Origin: Streptomyces hilarionis | GTDB taxonomy: Bacteria; Actinomycetota; Actinomycetes; Streptomycetales; Streptomycetaceae | Assembly: GCF_024539675.1 (NCBI RefSeq) | Contig: NZ_JAHHIT010000038.1 | Span: 15,076-79,075, forward strand | Length of the DNA stretch: 64,000 bases | Direction: 5' to 3' | Part shown: positions 16,731-23,943 of the stretch, one piece after another | How the letters are laid out: each line of letters opens with the position of its first letter | How positions within the stretch are numbered: position 1 is the stretch's first letter | Translations under genes and position numbers: made by a program | Notes under the pieces: model-generated | Told to the model about the DNA's origin: nothing | Database searches by the model: none | Seen by the model: the letters and a program-made list of their open reading frames with translations, nothing else

Positions 16731-17505
16731 GTGGCGCAAGTGATGAGTGGCACGAGATGCACGGCGGCTGAATCACGAGTTCCGGCGAGCGCCCGGGGCG
16801 TGTAGCACAGCGCACCACCAGGGCAGGGGCGGTTCACCTACGTCGGACGTTGATAACGGCGGCGTTCACCGCGTCACCGGCTGGCCGGCGAGCTCGGCGA
16901 GCTCCGCCCGCGACCGCCGCAGTCCCGGCCACTACGCGCGCGGAGCTCGTGCCGGCCCACGATGTCCCGTTCGAAGTCGACGAGGAGGGTGCCGCCAGGG
17001 CTACGCCGGGTTCGCTGCAGGCACGGGTGGGAGTTGCGCCGTACCGGTGGCGCGGGGGCGGAGTCGAGGCGGGTGTTGTCGTAGTCGACCATGCGGACTC
17101 CGGCTCAGTTCTCGCCCCTGGAATCCGGGGTGCAGCCTGGCCTCGTGTTCACGCCGGGCATCCGTTTCCACGATCAGGCCCCTGTGGCCGTCGACCCGCC
17201 CTCATCGCGCTCACTCCTACTCCCGGGCAACACCGGAGTGCTGCCGCCGGACGAAGGGGCAGCCCACAGCGGCAACGTGCCAGCCTCTTTGGTGAGGACA
17301 TTAACGATCGCCGCCCTTCGACCCGCTCGCTGACGACCCACATGACCTGCTGGGCGACCCGGGCGCACAAGGGTTTCCTGCGCCAAGCGGAGCCCGTGAT
17401 CGGCCACGGAACCGCATGCGGGCCAGCTACGCAGGCAGTCCAACACGGCGGGGCGGAGGGGCGGTACTCCTGCCCCGGCTGTGAGGGTGCCGGAACCCGA
17501 AGTCA
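16731..17505. other. Apparently non-coding or decayed DNA
   Basis: About 780 bp without a recognisable gene on either strand. The open frames here are short, Arg/Pro-rich and unlike any family I know. Given the pseudogenes around it, eroded coding sequence is likely. Confidence 0.45.
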
Positions 17506-17535
17506 TTGAATTACGTTCGCAATACAATACATTGG
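17506..17535. promoter_or_regulatory. Operator-like site before TetR gene
   Basis: ATTGAATTACGTTCGCAAT is followed by ACAATACATTGG. ATTG/CAAT arms enclose ATTACGTTCGC, close to the ATTATGTTCGTA core at 7399. It is 50-80 bp upstream of the TetR start, suggesting autoregulation and a motif shared with the alkene reductase promoter. Confidence 0.5.
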
Positions 17536-17585
17536 AGGAGCCGCTGGACGGCGAGTGGCCCGCCCGGCGCGTAGAGGAGTGTGTG

Positions 17586-18191
17586 GTGCGATACAGGAAA
17601 GAGCACAAGCAGGCGACCAGGCAGAGGATCATCGAGACGGCAGGCCGCCGCTTCAAGGAGAACGGCATCGACGGCTCGGGCATCACGGCGCTCATGAGGG
17701 ACGCCGGGCTGACCAACGGCGCCTTCTACACCCACTTCACGTCCAAGGACGACCTCGTGGCCACCACGATCGCCGACCAGTTGGAGGCCCAGAACGCGAC
17801 TATCGTCGCGCACGCGGAACCGGGCCGCGCCGGCCTCGAACAGATCGTGCGCTGGTACCTGTCCCCCTGGCACCGTGACAGCCGGGACGTCGGCTGCCCC
17901 TCCGCCGCCCTGCTCGACGAGATAGGGCGCTGCACACACCCGACAAGACAGGCTTACACCGAGGGCGTGCTGGTGGTCGCCGACGGCATCGCCGCGCGCC
18001 TGGCGCCGGACGACCCGCTCTCGGTGCGCCCCATGGCACTCAGCTCGTACGCCATGATGGCCGGCACACTCCAGCTCTCACGGGCCCTCGCCGATCCGCG
18101 GCTCGCCGATCAAGTCCTCGAACAGGGCATCCACAACACCCTCGCCCTCCTGGGCATCGAGCACGAAGGGAACACCAGGAGGGCGCACTGA
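17586..18191 (+). CDS. TetR-family transcriptional regulator
   Basis: A 201-residue TetR protein with TRQRIIETAGRRFKENGIDG and RDAGLTNGAFYTHFTSKDD as DNA-binding domain, then GCPSAALLDEIGRC and YAMMAGTLQLSRALADPRL. Start GTG 17586 has GAGGAG six bases upstream; the adjacent GTG 17583 is too close. It is the best-preserved member of the island's TetR paralogs (14535, 8583, 10646). No enzyme gene is immediately adjacent, and a broken TetR of another subfamily follows. Confidence 0.9.
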   Translation: MRYRKEHKQATRQRIIETAGRRFKENGIDGSGITALMRDAGLTNGAFYTHFTSKDDLVATTIADQLEAQNATIVAHAEPGRAGLEQIVRWYLSPWHRDSRDVGCPSAALLDEIGRCTHPTRQAYTEGVLVVADGIAARLAPDDPLSVRPMALSSYAMMAGTLQLSRALADPRLADQVLEQGIHNTLALLGIEHEGNTRRAH

Positions 18192-18263
18192 CAGCCGTAC
18201 ACATGGACGCTGCGGAGCGCGCACCGCGCCCTCCGCCTGCCGGTGACGACGCACGAATGGCCG

Positions 18264-18753
18264 TCAGAGCAGGGGCATGAGGACGCCGTCGACGATCGCC
18301 GCGATGTCGTCGCCGCTGACCCGCCGGTCGCGGACAAGCCCCCAGTGGAGCAGCAGAGCGACGGCGACGGCGACCGCCATCGAGTGACCTCCTGATGGAT
18401 CGGCCTGGCGCGGGGGCAGATCGCCGCGCTCCACCGCGTACGCCAGCACGCCCTCGATGGCCTGGTGCAGGGAGTCGACATATCGATGCCTGATGTGACC
18501 GCACAGTTCCGGCTCCTGGCGAGCCGTGTCATGCAGGGCAGTGCAGGTCGACGCGGGAACGGTTCTGGCTCCAAAGGGCGCGGGCCATCGTCGCAACGAG
18601 TTCCTCGCGGAGTCGGCCCGGACCGATGATGACCGGCCCAAGGTCGTCGGTGAGACCGCCGTGGTCCAGCGCCTCCGCGGCGAGCTCCGCCCGGGACTTC
18701 CAGCGCCGGTACACGTTCGCATCGCGGACCGTGATGTGGTCCGGCCGTGCCAC
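18264..18753 (-). pseudogene. TetR-family pseudogene of a different subfamily (frameshift, N-truncated)
   Basis: The reverse strand reads ANVYRRWKSRAELAAEALDH (end of the TetR HTH) through MARALWSQNRSR to a stop near 18535. In the next frame it continues LHDTARQEPEL, RHRYVDSLHQAIEGVLAYAV and LLHWGLVRDR, ending LMPLL. That is a TetR ligand domain split by a frameshift. The first helix is replaced by IS30-derived sequence. Confidence 0.7.
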
Positions 18754-18789
18754 GCCCGGAGGGATTCCAGCGGTCGTTGCAACACGTGG

Positions 18790-18965
18790 CCAGTGTGAGG
18801 CGATCGTGAGGGCTGTATGCAGGCGCTCGGCTGGGGTTTCCCAGCCGAACGTCTTGCGTGGTCGGCCGTGAGTTCGGCGGCGATGGCGTCGAGGGGCTGC
18901 GCTCCAGCTCGGCCGCGATCTTCCTCAACGGCACCAGACGGTGCGCTGACCGCACATGGCTCAGC
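18790..18965 (-). pseudogene. IS30-family transposase relic (internal deletion, frameshift)
   Basis: Read on the reverse strand, VPLRKIAAELERSP resembles the N-terminal HTH of IS30 transposases. It runs almost directly into PLDAIAAEL, then after a 1-base shift GRPRKTFGWETPAERLH, the conserved C-terminus of the family. The DDE core is deleted. No terminal repeats were identified. Confidence 0.65.
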
Positions 18966-19330
18966 CTTGACGAACTCGGTGCGCCGTCCATGGGACCGTT
19001 TCCTCTTCGGGCCGTTTCCCTGGCCTCGGGCCTGTCTGCCAGACGCACCGGCATCCGCGCCGCCTCCAGAGCCGGCCCGGCACTCGACCGTCCGCGCGGT
19101 GGACGGCAGCCCCATGCCGCCGAACCAGCAAACGGGACAACGAAATCAGCCCGGAACCACTCTCGGCCTGACCCCGGCCGCGCCCTCCCGGCCCCTGTAC
19201 GGCCCCTGGGTCTTGGGGACGACCCGCAGCGCAGCCGCCCGGACCGAGAGCAGCAACCTTGAACACCTACTCCACCGCAGGCCAGAGGGGTTGGAGCTCC
19301 CCCGGGCGCCGCCCGACTCCAAACCCGCGA
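18966..19330. other. No convincing gene
   Basis: About 360 bp between the IS30 relic and the attachment repeat. Short open frames on both strands are low-complexity and unsupported. I see nothing recognisable. Confidence 0.4.
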
Positions 19331-19458
19331 GCAGCGGATTCAGTCCGTTCAGGCGAAGTTGACGATCCGACAGGACAAAATGAACGTTTCCGCAGGTCAG
19401 CGCCCTGCAAAGGTGGGGCGGGTGGGACTCGAACCCACGGCCGACGGATTATGAGTCC
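19331..19458. repeat. Proximal attachment-site repeat inside the tRNA 3' end
   Basis: Bases 19411-19458 are identical to 4335-4382, and the 80 bp before them are related to 4253-4334. Here the repeat is part of the intact CAU tRNA gene, so this is the tRNA-proximal boundary of the putative island. Confidence 0.8.
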
Positions 19459-19487
19459 GCTGCTCTAACCGGCTGAGCTACCGCCCC
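19414..19487 (-). tRNA. tRNA with CAU anticodon (Met or Ile2)
   Basis: On the reverse strand a 74-nt cloverleaf begins GGGGCGGTAGCTC. It has a D-arm, anticodon stem GCGGA/TCCGT around loop CTCATAA (anticodon CAT), a 5-nt variable loop, T-arm GTGGG/CCCAC and acceptor CCGCCCC with discriminator A. CCA is not encoded. Elongator tRNA-Met and lysidine-modified tRNA-Ile2 share this anticodon, and I cannot separate them by eye. It is the integration target of the adjacent island. Confidence 0.93.
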
Positions 19488-19637
19488 ATAGCGGCGTGTC
19501 GCGTACATGTGTGCGCGCCGTCTGCCGCAGCATAGCCGCTCATACGATCTCACGCTCCGGCTGGTCGGCCTTGCCACGACCATGAGGACAGCGCCTCTGG
19601 CCTGCACGGTTCCCGCCGGCGTGACACCACATGAAAA

Positions 19638-19656
19638 AGGACCCCCATGGGGTCCT
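19638..19656 (-). terminator. Rho-independent terminator of the tRNA-Asn pair
   Basis: 8-bp stem AGGACCCC/GGGGTCCT with a 3-nt loop; on the reverse strand it is followed by TTTTT. It lies 12 bp past the 3' end of the nearer tRNA-Asn gene. Confidence 0.85.
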
Positions 19657-19667
19657 CGTTCACGATG

Positions 19668-19740
19668 CTCCCCCGACTGGACTCGAACCAGTAACCTGCC
19701 GGTTAACAGCCGGCTGCTCTGCCAATTGAGCTACAGGGGA
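19668..19740 (-). tRNA. tRNA-Asn (GTT), copy 1
   Basis: 73-nt reverse-strand cloverleaf. Acceptor TCCCCTG/CGGGGGA has one G-T pair, anticodon loop CTGTTAA (GTT), T-arm ACTGG/CCAGT, discriminator G. Identical to the copy at 19746-19818, 5 bp away. Confidence 0.95.
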
Positions 19741-19745
19741 CCGAG

Positions 19746-19818
19746 CTCCCCCGACTGGACTCGAACCAGTAACCTGCCGGTTAACAGCCGGCTGCTCTGC
19801 CAATTGAGCTACAGGGGA
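19746..19818 (-). tRNA. tRNA-Asn (GTT), copy 2
   Basis: Identical in sequence to copy 1 and in tandem with it on the reverse strand. Anticodon GTT. The two probably form one transcript ending at the 19638 hairpin. Confidence 0.95.
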
Positions 19819-19976
19819 ATGCCTCGTTGCATCGAACGTGGCTACCTGGGTATTCGCCAGGGGGCGCTCGCTCGCTGCGACACATACATTAGCGCAAGCA
19901 GGGGGGTGCTCCGCCAATCGGTTCCCCCCGGCGCCGTCGTCGTGCCAGGGACCTGCACGAGGGAAGGGTGGCAGTC

Positions 19977-20282
19977 ATGCGCTACAAGGTCACGTTCGTC
20001 GTCGGACTGGCTGTGGGTTACGTACTGGGCACGCGCGCCGGGCGCGAGCGCTACGAGAAGTTGAAGAAGTCCGCCCGGCAGGTCGCGCAGAACCCGGCCG
20101 TGCGCAACACCGCCGAGACCGCCGCCCAGCAGGGCCGGCAGTACGCGGGCAAGGCCTACCACGCGGTCAGCGACAAGGTCGGCGACCGGATGCCCGAGTC
20201 GGTGTCCAGCCGGGTGCGCTCGCTGAAGGAGCGCAGCGCCCACAACGGCGGGGACGACGACTGGGGCAGCAGCAACACCTAG
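19977..20282 (+). CDS. Small YtxH-like membrane protein
   Basis: A 101-residue protein. A single N-terminal hydrophobic segment (VTFVVGLAVGYVLGTRAGRE, residues about 4-23) carries the GYxLGxRAGR(E)RY pattern of YtxH-type proteins. A basic, helical, Ala/Gln-rich tail and an acidic end (GGDDDWGSSNT) follow. Start ATG 19977 has GGAAGGG nine bases upstream, so I prefer it to GTG 19968. Family function is unknown beyond membrane location and possible stress role. Confidence 0.85.
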   Translation: MRYKVTFVVGLAVGYVLGTRAGRERYEKLKKSARQVAQNPAVRNTAETAAQQGRQYAGKAYHAVSDKVGDRMPESVSSRVRSLKERSAHNGGDDDWGSSNT

Positions 20283-20512
20283 AGCACCCGGCGGACACGC
20301 CCCCGGCAGCTCACGGCCGTGACGTCTCGCCCCGGCGGTCCCGCTCTGCCGCCCGCCGTCCCCGTCGACGTCGAAACGCCGCGCCCTCAGCAGTCTCGGA
20401 GGGCGCGGCGAGCTGTGTCACCAGGCACGACGGGGGCCCGCCCGCCCGACACCGCGCACCGCGCGCCGCCCGACGGCCGGACACGGGCGAAGAGTGCGGC
20501 AGAATTTTCGCC

Positions 20513-21967
20513 ATGGGGATAGTCGCCGGGTTGGACAGTTCGCCCGATTTCACTCGTATCGTCGTCTGCGACGCGGACACCGGAGCCGTGCTCCGGCAGG
20601 GATACGCGCCGCATCCGGTGGAAGGCGCCGAGGGCGGCGGGCGGCCCTCCGACGTCGATCCGCAGGCCTGGCTGCTGTCCCTGGGCGAGGCCGCCGGCGG
20701 CGGCCTGCTCGAGGGGGTGCAGGCCATCGGCGTGTCCTCGCAGCAGAACGCCGTCGTGCCCCTGGACTCGCAGGGCGCCACCGTGCGCCCCGCGATGGTC
20801 GGCGGCGACAAGCGGGCCCAGGTCGCGGCGGCCGACCTGGTGGACGCGCTCGGCGGGCGCGAGGCGTGGGCGCAGGCCGTGGGGTGTGTGCCGCAGGCCG
20901 CGCAGCCGGTGACCAAGCTGCGCTGGCTGGCGAAGAACGAGCCCGAGGCCGCCGCGCGGACCACGGTGCTGCTCCAGGCCCACGACTGGCTGGTGTGGCA
21001 GCTGCTCGGGCGGCCCGTGCGGCGCACGACCGATCGCGGCGGGGCCTCCGGAACCGGTTACTGGTCGGCGGCGACCGGCGGTTATCGGCCGGATCTGGTG
21101 GAGCTGGCGCTGGGTCACCAGGCGATGCTGCCCGAGGTGATCGGGCCCTCCGACGCGGCCGGCACGACCCCCGAGGGGCTGCTGATCTCCGCCGGGACGG
21201 GCGAGACGATGGCCGCGGCCCTGGGGCTGGGCATCGGGCGGGGCGACGCGGTCGTGTCCCTCGGCGCCTCGGGCTCCGTGATGGCCGTGCACCCCGAGGC
21301 GCTGGTCGACCAGAGCGGGATGATCACGTCCCTGGCCGACGCGACGGGGATGCACCTGCCCGTCGTCACGACGCTGAACGCGGTGCGGACCCTGCGCGGG
21401 GCGGCCGAGCTGGTGGGCGCGCCCGACCTGGAGGCGCTGTCGGATCTGGCGATGAAGTCGACGCCCGGGTCGCACGGCCTGGTCATGCTGCCCTATCTGG
21501 AGGGCGAGCGGACCCCGAACCTGCCGCACACCGCCGGGACGCTGGCCGGGCTGCGGCGCGAGTCGATGAAGCCGGAGCACTTCGCGCGGGCCGCGTTCGA
21601 GGGCATGCTGTGCGGGCTCGCGGACGCGCTGGACGTGCTGCGCGGGCGGGGCGTGGACGTCCGGCGGATCTTCCTGCTCGGGGCGGCGGCGGAGCTGCCG
21701 GCCGTGCAGGCGGCGGCGCCCGCGCTGTTCGGCGCCCAGGTGGTCGTGCCGCAGCCGGCGGACTACGCGGCGATCGGGGCGGCCCGGCAGGCCGCGTGGG
21801 CGCTCGGCGCCTCGCAGGGCACGCTGGATCCGCGGACCCCGCCGGCCTGGCAGGGGGCGGCGGCGCAGGTGCTGGACCCGGGCGAGGAACTGGCCGTGGG
21901 GCAGGCGGTGCGCCAGCAGTTCGTGTCCGTGCGGGAGCAGACCCATCCGGGGGCGTTCCGCGCCTAG
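20513..21967 (+). CDS. xylB: FGGY-family carbohydrate kinase (xylulokinase-like)
   Basis: A 484-residue sugar kinase of normal length. It has the xylulokinase-type block DRGGASGTGYWSAATGGY, an ATP-binding strand (SLGASGSVMAVHPEA), and the C-terminal PYLEGERTPNLP and LLGAAAELPAVQ regions. The first phosphate-binding motif reads GLDSSPDFTR rather than the usual DxGTxSxR, a variation worth noting. Phosphorylation of xylulose to xylulose 5-phosphate is the likely reaction, but other pentoses are possible. It is monocistronic, 243 bp before the ABC transporter genes. Confidence 0.85.
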   Translation: MGIVAGLDSSPDFTRIVVCDADTGAVLRQGYAPHPVEGAEGGGRPSDVDPQAWLLSLGEAAGGGLLEGVQAIGVSSQQNAVVPLDSQGATVRPAMVGGDKRAQVAAADLVDALGGREAWAQAVGCVPQAAQPVTKLRWLAKNEPEAAARTTVLLQAHDWLVWQLLGRPVRRTTDRGGASGTGYWSAATGGYRPDLVELALGHQAMLPEVIGPSDAAGTTPEGLLISAGTGETMAAALGLGIGRGDAVVSLGASGSVMAVHPEALVDQSGMITSLADATGMHLPVVTTLNAVRTLRGAAELVGAPDLEALSDLAMKSTPGSHGLVMLPYLEGERTPNLPHTAGTLAGLRRESMKPEHFARAAFEGMLCGLADALDVLRGRGVDVRRIFLLGAAAELPAVQAAAPALFGAQVVVPQPADYAAIGAARQAAWALGASQGTLDPRTPPAWQGAAAQVLDPGEELAVGQAVRQQFVSVREQTHPGAFRA

Positions 21968-22209
21968 GGCGTTCACCGGCCTCGGCCCGTGTCCCGTGTT
22001 TCGTGTCCCGTGCGGACCACGGACCGGGAGCACCGGGGCGCGGGGGGAGCATCGGGGTCGCCGGGCGCACCCGGTGCGCCGCCGCGCGCGGGGGGAGGCT
22101 GTAATGGCACTGTCGACGACTTAATGGGTTGAGGTAACGCGGGGGGAGTGTCCGACGATAGGGGCCAGGGGCAACCAATGCCCCTCCCGCCGAACCCGAG
22201 AGACGTAGC

Positions 22210-23943
22210 GTGCTCATACGACTGCTGAGGACCTACCTCAGGCCCTACCGAAAACCCATCAGCCTGCTGGTGCTGCTGCAACTGCTGCAGACCTGCGCCA
22301 CCCTCTACCTGCCCACGCTGAACGCGCACATCATCGACGAAGGCGTCGTCAAGGGGGACACGGGGTACATCCTGTCCTTCGGCGGTGTGATGATCGCGAT
22401 CTCGCTGGCGCAGGTCGTGTGCAACATCGGCGCCGTCTACTACGGCGCGAGAACCGCCTCCGCGCTCGGCCGCGACGTACGGGGGGCGGTCTTCGACCGG
22501 GTGCAGTCGTTCTCCGCCCGTGAGGTCGGCCAGTTCGGCGCGCCCTCGCTGATCACCCGGACCACCAACGACGTCCAGCAGATCCAGATGCTGGCCCTGA
22601 TGACGTTCACCCTGATGGTGTCGGCGCCCATCATGTGCGTGGGCGGGATCGTGCTGGCGCTCGGCCTCGACGTGCCGCTGTCCGCGGTGCTGGTCGCCGT
22701 GGTGCCGACCCTGGGCATCTGCGTGACGCTGATCGTGCGGCGGCTGCGTCCGCTGTTCCGGTCCATGCAGGTGCGCCTGGACACGGTGAACCGGGTGCTG
22801 CGCGAGCAGATCACCGGCAACCGGGTGATCCGCGCCTTCGTCCGGGACGAGTACGAGCAGCAGCGCTTCCGCACGGCCAACACCGACCTCACCGACAGGT
22901 CGCTGAAGACCGGCAACCTGCTGGCGCTGATGTTCCCGGTCGTCATGACGACGGTGAACCTGTCGTCGATCGCGGTCGTCTGGTTCGGTGCGCACCGCAT
23001 CGACAGCGGCGGGATGCAGATCGGCGACCTGACGGCGTTCCTCGCCTACCTGATGCAGATCGTCATGTCCGTGATGATGGCCACCTTCATGTTCATGATG
23101 GTGCCGCGCGCGGAGGTGTGCGCCGAGCGCGTCCAGGAGGTGCTGGACACCTCGTCGTCGGTGGTGCCGCCCCTGGCGCCCGTCACCGAGCTGCGCCGGC
23201 ACGGGCACCTGGAGGTCCGGGGGGCCGGGTTCCGCTATCCGGGGGCCGAGGAGCCCGTCCTCAAGGGCATCGACCTCGTGGCCCGCCCCGGTGAGACGAC
23301 GGCCGTGATCGGCTCGACCGGCAGCGGCAAGTCCACCCTGCTCGGGCTGGTCCCCCGGCTGTTCGACGCCACCGAGGGCGAGGTCCTCGTCGACGGCGTG
23401 CCCGTGGCCGAGGTCGAGCCCGCGCTGCTGGCGCGGACCGTCGGACTCGTGCCGCAGAAGCCGTACCTGTTCGCGGGGACGGTCGCGACCAACCTGCGGT
23501 ACGGCAATCCCGACGCCACCGACGAGGAGCTGTGGCAGGCGCTGGAGGTGGCGCAGGCCAGGGACTTCGTCAGCAAGCTGGAGAACGGGCTCGACTCCCC
23601 CATCGCCCAGGGCGGCACGAACGTCTCCGGCGGCCAGCGGCAGCGGCTCGCCATCGCGAGGACGCTCGTGCAGCGGCCGGAGATCTACCTCTTCGACGAC
23701 TCCTTCTCCGCCCTCGACTACGCCACCGACGCGGCGCTGCGCGAGGCGCTGGGCCGGGAGACCGCGGAGGCGACCGTCGTGATCGTCGCACAGCGGGTGG
23801 CGACCATCCGCGACGCCGACCGGATCGTCGTCCTGGACGAGGGCCGGGTCGTCGGGGTCGGCTCGCACCACGAACTGATGGCGGACAACGAGACCTACCG
23901 GGAGATCGTGCTCTCCCAGCTCACGGAAGCGGAGGCAGCCTGA
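22210..23943 (+). CDS. ABC exporter half-transporter A (degenerate ATPase site)
   Basis: A 577-residue membrane-NBD half-transporter. Six TM helices lie within residues about 10-310. The ATPase follows with Walker A GSTGSGKST, signature NVSGGQRQRL and Walker B YLFDDSFSALD. In the last motif, Asp replaces the usual catalytic Glu. Start GTG 22210. Its stop overlaps the start of the next half-transporter by one base, giving tight coupling. Such pairs (TmrAB/BmrCD type) export lipids, drugs or peptides; the substrate here is unknown. Confidence 0.92.
   Translation: MLIRLLRTYLRPYRKPISLLVLLQLLQTCATLYLPTLNAHIIDEGVVKGDTGYILSFGGVMIAISLAQVVCNIGAVYYGARTASALGRDVRGAVFDRVQSFSAREVGQFGAPSLITRTTNDVQQIQMLALMTFTLMVSAPIMCVGGIVLALGLDVPLSAVLVAVVPTLGICVTLIVRRLRPLFRSMQVRLDTVNRVLREQITGNRVIRAFVRDEYEQQRFRTANTDLTDRSLKTGNLLALMFPVVMTTVNLSSIAVVWFGAHRIDSGGMQIGDLTAFLAYLMQIVMSVMMATFMFMMVPRAEVCAERVQEVLDTSSSVVPPLAPVTELRRHGHLEVRGAGFRYPGAEEPVLKGIDLVARPGETTAVIGSTGSGKSTLLGLVPRLFDATEGEVLVDGVPVAEVEPALLARTVGLVPQKPYLFAGTVATNLRYGNPDATDEELWQALEVAQARDFVSKLENGLDSPIAQGGTNVSGGQRQRLAIARTLVQRPEIYLFDDSFSALDYATDAALREALGRETAEATVVIVAQRVATIRDADRIVVLDEGRVVGVGSHHELMADNETYREIVLSQLTEAEAA

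Larger units (their letters stand above)
4335..19458. mobile_element. Putative tRNA-integrated genomic island, apparently without integrase
   Basis: The 15-kb segment is bounded by 48-bp direct repeats. One is the real 3' end of the CAU tRNA, the other a truncated copy. The tRNA points its 3' end into the segment, as expected for actinomycete elements that integrate into tRNA genes and restore them. The content is accessory: TetR regulators, oxidoreductases, hydrolases, pseudogenes, a MITE-like element and an IS30 relic. I find no integrase, excisionase or transfer gene, so it is either a decayed element, one mobilised in trans, or an island formed by accretion. Confidence 0.6.

Noticed and set aside
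19411..19818. Regular repeats near 19.4-19.8 kb considered as a CRISPR-like array
   Set aside because: The repeats are three tRNA genes with proper cloverleafs. There are no regular short repeats with unique spacers, and no cas genes.
19660..19917. An 85-residue reverse-strand open frame with a repeated SPVAQLAEQPAVNRQVTGSS block
   Set aside because: The repeat is the translation of the two tandem tRNA-Asn genes. This is a known artefact of translating tRNA sequences, not a protein.
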